From an uncultured Prevotella sp. (GTDB lineage Bacteria > Bacteroidota > Bacteroidia > Bacteroidales > Bacteroidaceae): a stretch of DNA of 48,482 bases. Positions 47,847 through 48,482 of this stretch are shown here, in pieces. Position 1 is the stretch's first letter; the number at the start of each line of letters is the position of its first letter. The notes beneath the pieces were generated by a model that was given only the letters and a program-made list of their open reading frames with translations, ran no database searches and had not been told where the DNA came from. Where the stretch lies: positions 1-48,482 of the forward strand of contig CAMORS010000013.1 of assembly GCA_946624005.1 (NCBI GenBank), written 5' to 3'. A program made the position numbers and the translations under genes.

Positions 47847-48226
47847 TATATTATTTTTTTGTAGATGCGAGATTTGAGTTTGATTTCTATCACATCACTT
47901 CCGAAATTGATAAGGATACCATCATCGATGCCAGTGGCAGTAAGGTAGTTAACAAGTTGCACTTCATGAATTACCGAAAGGGCTGAGACAGCTTTTAGCT
48001 CGATAATCACTTTACGCTCGGCTATCATATCGGCTCTATACTCGCCTACAATATGATTCTTGTAGTACACTTTGAAAGGTACTTCTGTCTCTACTGTCAC
48101 ACCACAGTCACGGAGTTCGATGAACATAGCGTTCTTATACACCTTCTCTTCAAAGCCAGGCGTAAGCTTGCTCCTTACTCTTTTCGCGCAATCTGCTATC
48201 AGATCAATCAAATCTTTTGTTTCCAT
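47846..48226 (-). CDS. GxxExxY family protein (PD-(D/E)XK-like)
   Basis: A 126-residue protein with the naming motif GFEEKVY (Gly-x-x-Glu-x-x-Tyr) in LTPGFEEKVYKNAM, then ERKVIIELKAVSAL resembling the E-x-K part of PD-(D/E)XK nucleases, and HEVQLVNYLTATG. The family occurs in multiple copies per genome in Bacteroidota and others; its role is unresolved. It is bracketed by 19-bp inverted repeats and followed on the right by tandem copies of the same sequence, which suggests a small mobile or recombination-prone cassette. The gene is AT-richer than its neighbours. Confidence 0.85.
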   Translation of the reverse strand: METKDLIDLIADCAKRVRSKLTPGFEEKVYKNAMFIELRDCGVTVETEVPFKVYYKNHIVGEYRADMIAERKVIIELKAVSALSVIHEVQLVNYLTATGIDDGILINFGSDVIEIKLKSRIYKKII

Positions 48227-48296
48227 ACATATTCTTACAAAATAGTTGATGGATTATTTTCACCTACTATCTATCTTTTATCTATTCGTCTTTTTT

Positions 48297-48419
48297 ATCT
48301 ATTTGTCTATCTGTCTTTTATCTTTTTTCTATTTGTCTATCTGTCTTTTATCTTTTTTCTATTTGTCTATCTGTCCTTTATCTATTTGTCTATCTGTCCT
48401 TTATCTATCTGTCAGTCGT
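48297..48419. repeat. Tandem copies of the flanking repeat, right end of the GxxExxY cassette
   Basis: CTATTTGTCTATCTGTC occurs at 48299, 48329 and 48359 (30-nt period, separated by TTTTATCTTTTTT-like sequence), then at 48382 with a shorter spacer; a partial CTATCTGTC follows at 48405. The first copy forms the 19-bp inverted repeat with 47828-47846. The partial copy overlaps the stop codon of the neighbouring minus-strand gene. Confidence 0.8.
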
Positions 48420-48482
48420 TGTATTCGGCCGTCAGCTCGCAAATCTTGATAATCGTCTGCATGGCCTTCTCCATCACCTGGA
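48412..48482 (-). CDS. 3' end of a minus-strand gene, possibly peptidase T
   Basis: The last 23 codons of a gene that enters from beyond the window. The visible C-terminus is QVMEKAMQTIIKICELTAE, then YND and TGA (48414-48412). An Glu-Lys-Ala...Ile-Ile-Lys-Ile helix followed by Leu-Thr-Ala-Glu resembles the end of M20-type tripeptidases (PepT), but this is a weak judgement from a short segment. The stop lies at the edge of the CTATCTGTC repeats. Confidence 0.4.
   Translation of the reverse strand, partial: QVMEKAMQTIIKICELTAEYND

Noticed and set aside
48246..48449. 67-codon plus-strand frame of Ile/Leu/Phe/Tyr/Ser-rich composition
   Set aside because: It is a translation of the T-rich CTATTTGTCTATCTGTC repeats; the apparent membrane-protein composition is an artefact of base composition.
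1..48482. tRNA, rRNA and IS-type transposase genes
   Set aside because: No T-loop GGTTCGA-type signatures with matching acceptor stems, no rRNA-like sequence and no DDE or HUH transposase motifs were noticed on either strand.

Overview
The window looks like a chromosomal segment of a Bacteroidales bacterium, most likely a Prevotellaceae relative with fairly GC-rich coding sequence. Evidence for this: repeated promoters of the Bacteroidota form TTTG-N20-TAnnTTTG; many lipoproteins and exported DUF1573, DUF3244 and DUF4251 proteins; short C-terminal tails of the form YDLQGR...GxYxxxGRK on exported proteins; GxxExxY and DUF4435 genes; and start sites without obvious Shine-Dalgarno sequences. The genus is inference. 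No rRNA, tRNA, CRISPR array or transposase was seen.

Layout. 1-416: orphan promoter, hairpin and 22-nt tandem repeats. 417-4192: two fused cobalamin enzymes (CbiG-CbiF, CbiJ-CbiD), then a CBM6-like remnant. 4656-8034: DUF1573 protein, the MeaB GTPase and IspH. 8167-11190: GH32 fructan-type glycosidase and a second DUF1573 protein. 11321-15566: an AT-richer accessory island (TPR/HTH membrane regulator, DUF3244 protein, lipoprotein, two small membrane proteins). 15567-16517: no gene but four kinds of repeat, including a 162-bp tandem array. 16518-18644: exported subtilase. 18713-22933: AICAR formyltransferase, small basic protein, ABC-type ATPase plus DUF4435/TOPRIM-like pair, EamA transporter. 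22973-30189: menaquinone genes in two converging groups (thioesterase, menF, menD, acyltransferase on plus; menB, menC, menE on minus). 30206-33346 (minus): CbiET, a C1B peptidase and a DUF4251 lipoprotein. 33606-43568: PepC, DUF4332 protein, fructose-bisphosphate aldolase, exported protein, helicase with an embedded exonuclease, Pgi and a HAD phosphatase. 43594-48482: lipoprotein, helicase-associated-domain protein, MnmA, CPA2 antiporter, a GxxExxY protein flanked by inverted repeats, and the end of another gene.

How the genes fit together. The three cobalamin fusions (CbiGF, CbiJD, CbiET) cover six consecutive corrin-ring steps from cobalt-precorrin-4 to cobalt-precorrin-8. MeaB, the chaperone of B12-dependent methylmalonyl-CoA mutase, lies nearby. 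The men genes cover chorismate to DHNA, except menH and possibly a dedicated hydrolase partner.

The most unusual feature is a set of degenerate 7-nt-period repeats (AATTGAT, CAACACC/CATCACC, GAGGTAC/GAGGTGC and GAATGAA types). They fill spacers, supply the stop codons of several genes, and are inserted in frame as linkers in CbiGF, CbiJD, CbiET, IspH, GH32 and a DUF1573 protein. Other candidates for new biology are the ATPase-DUF4435 pair, the TPR-regulator island with paired operator-like sites, the 162-bp structured array, and the GxxExxY cassette.
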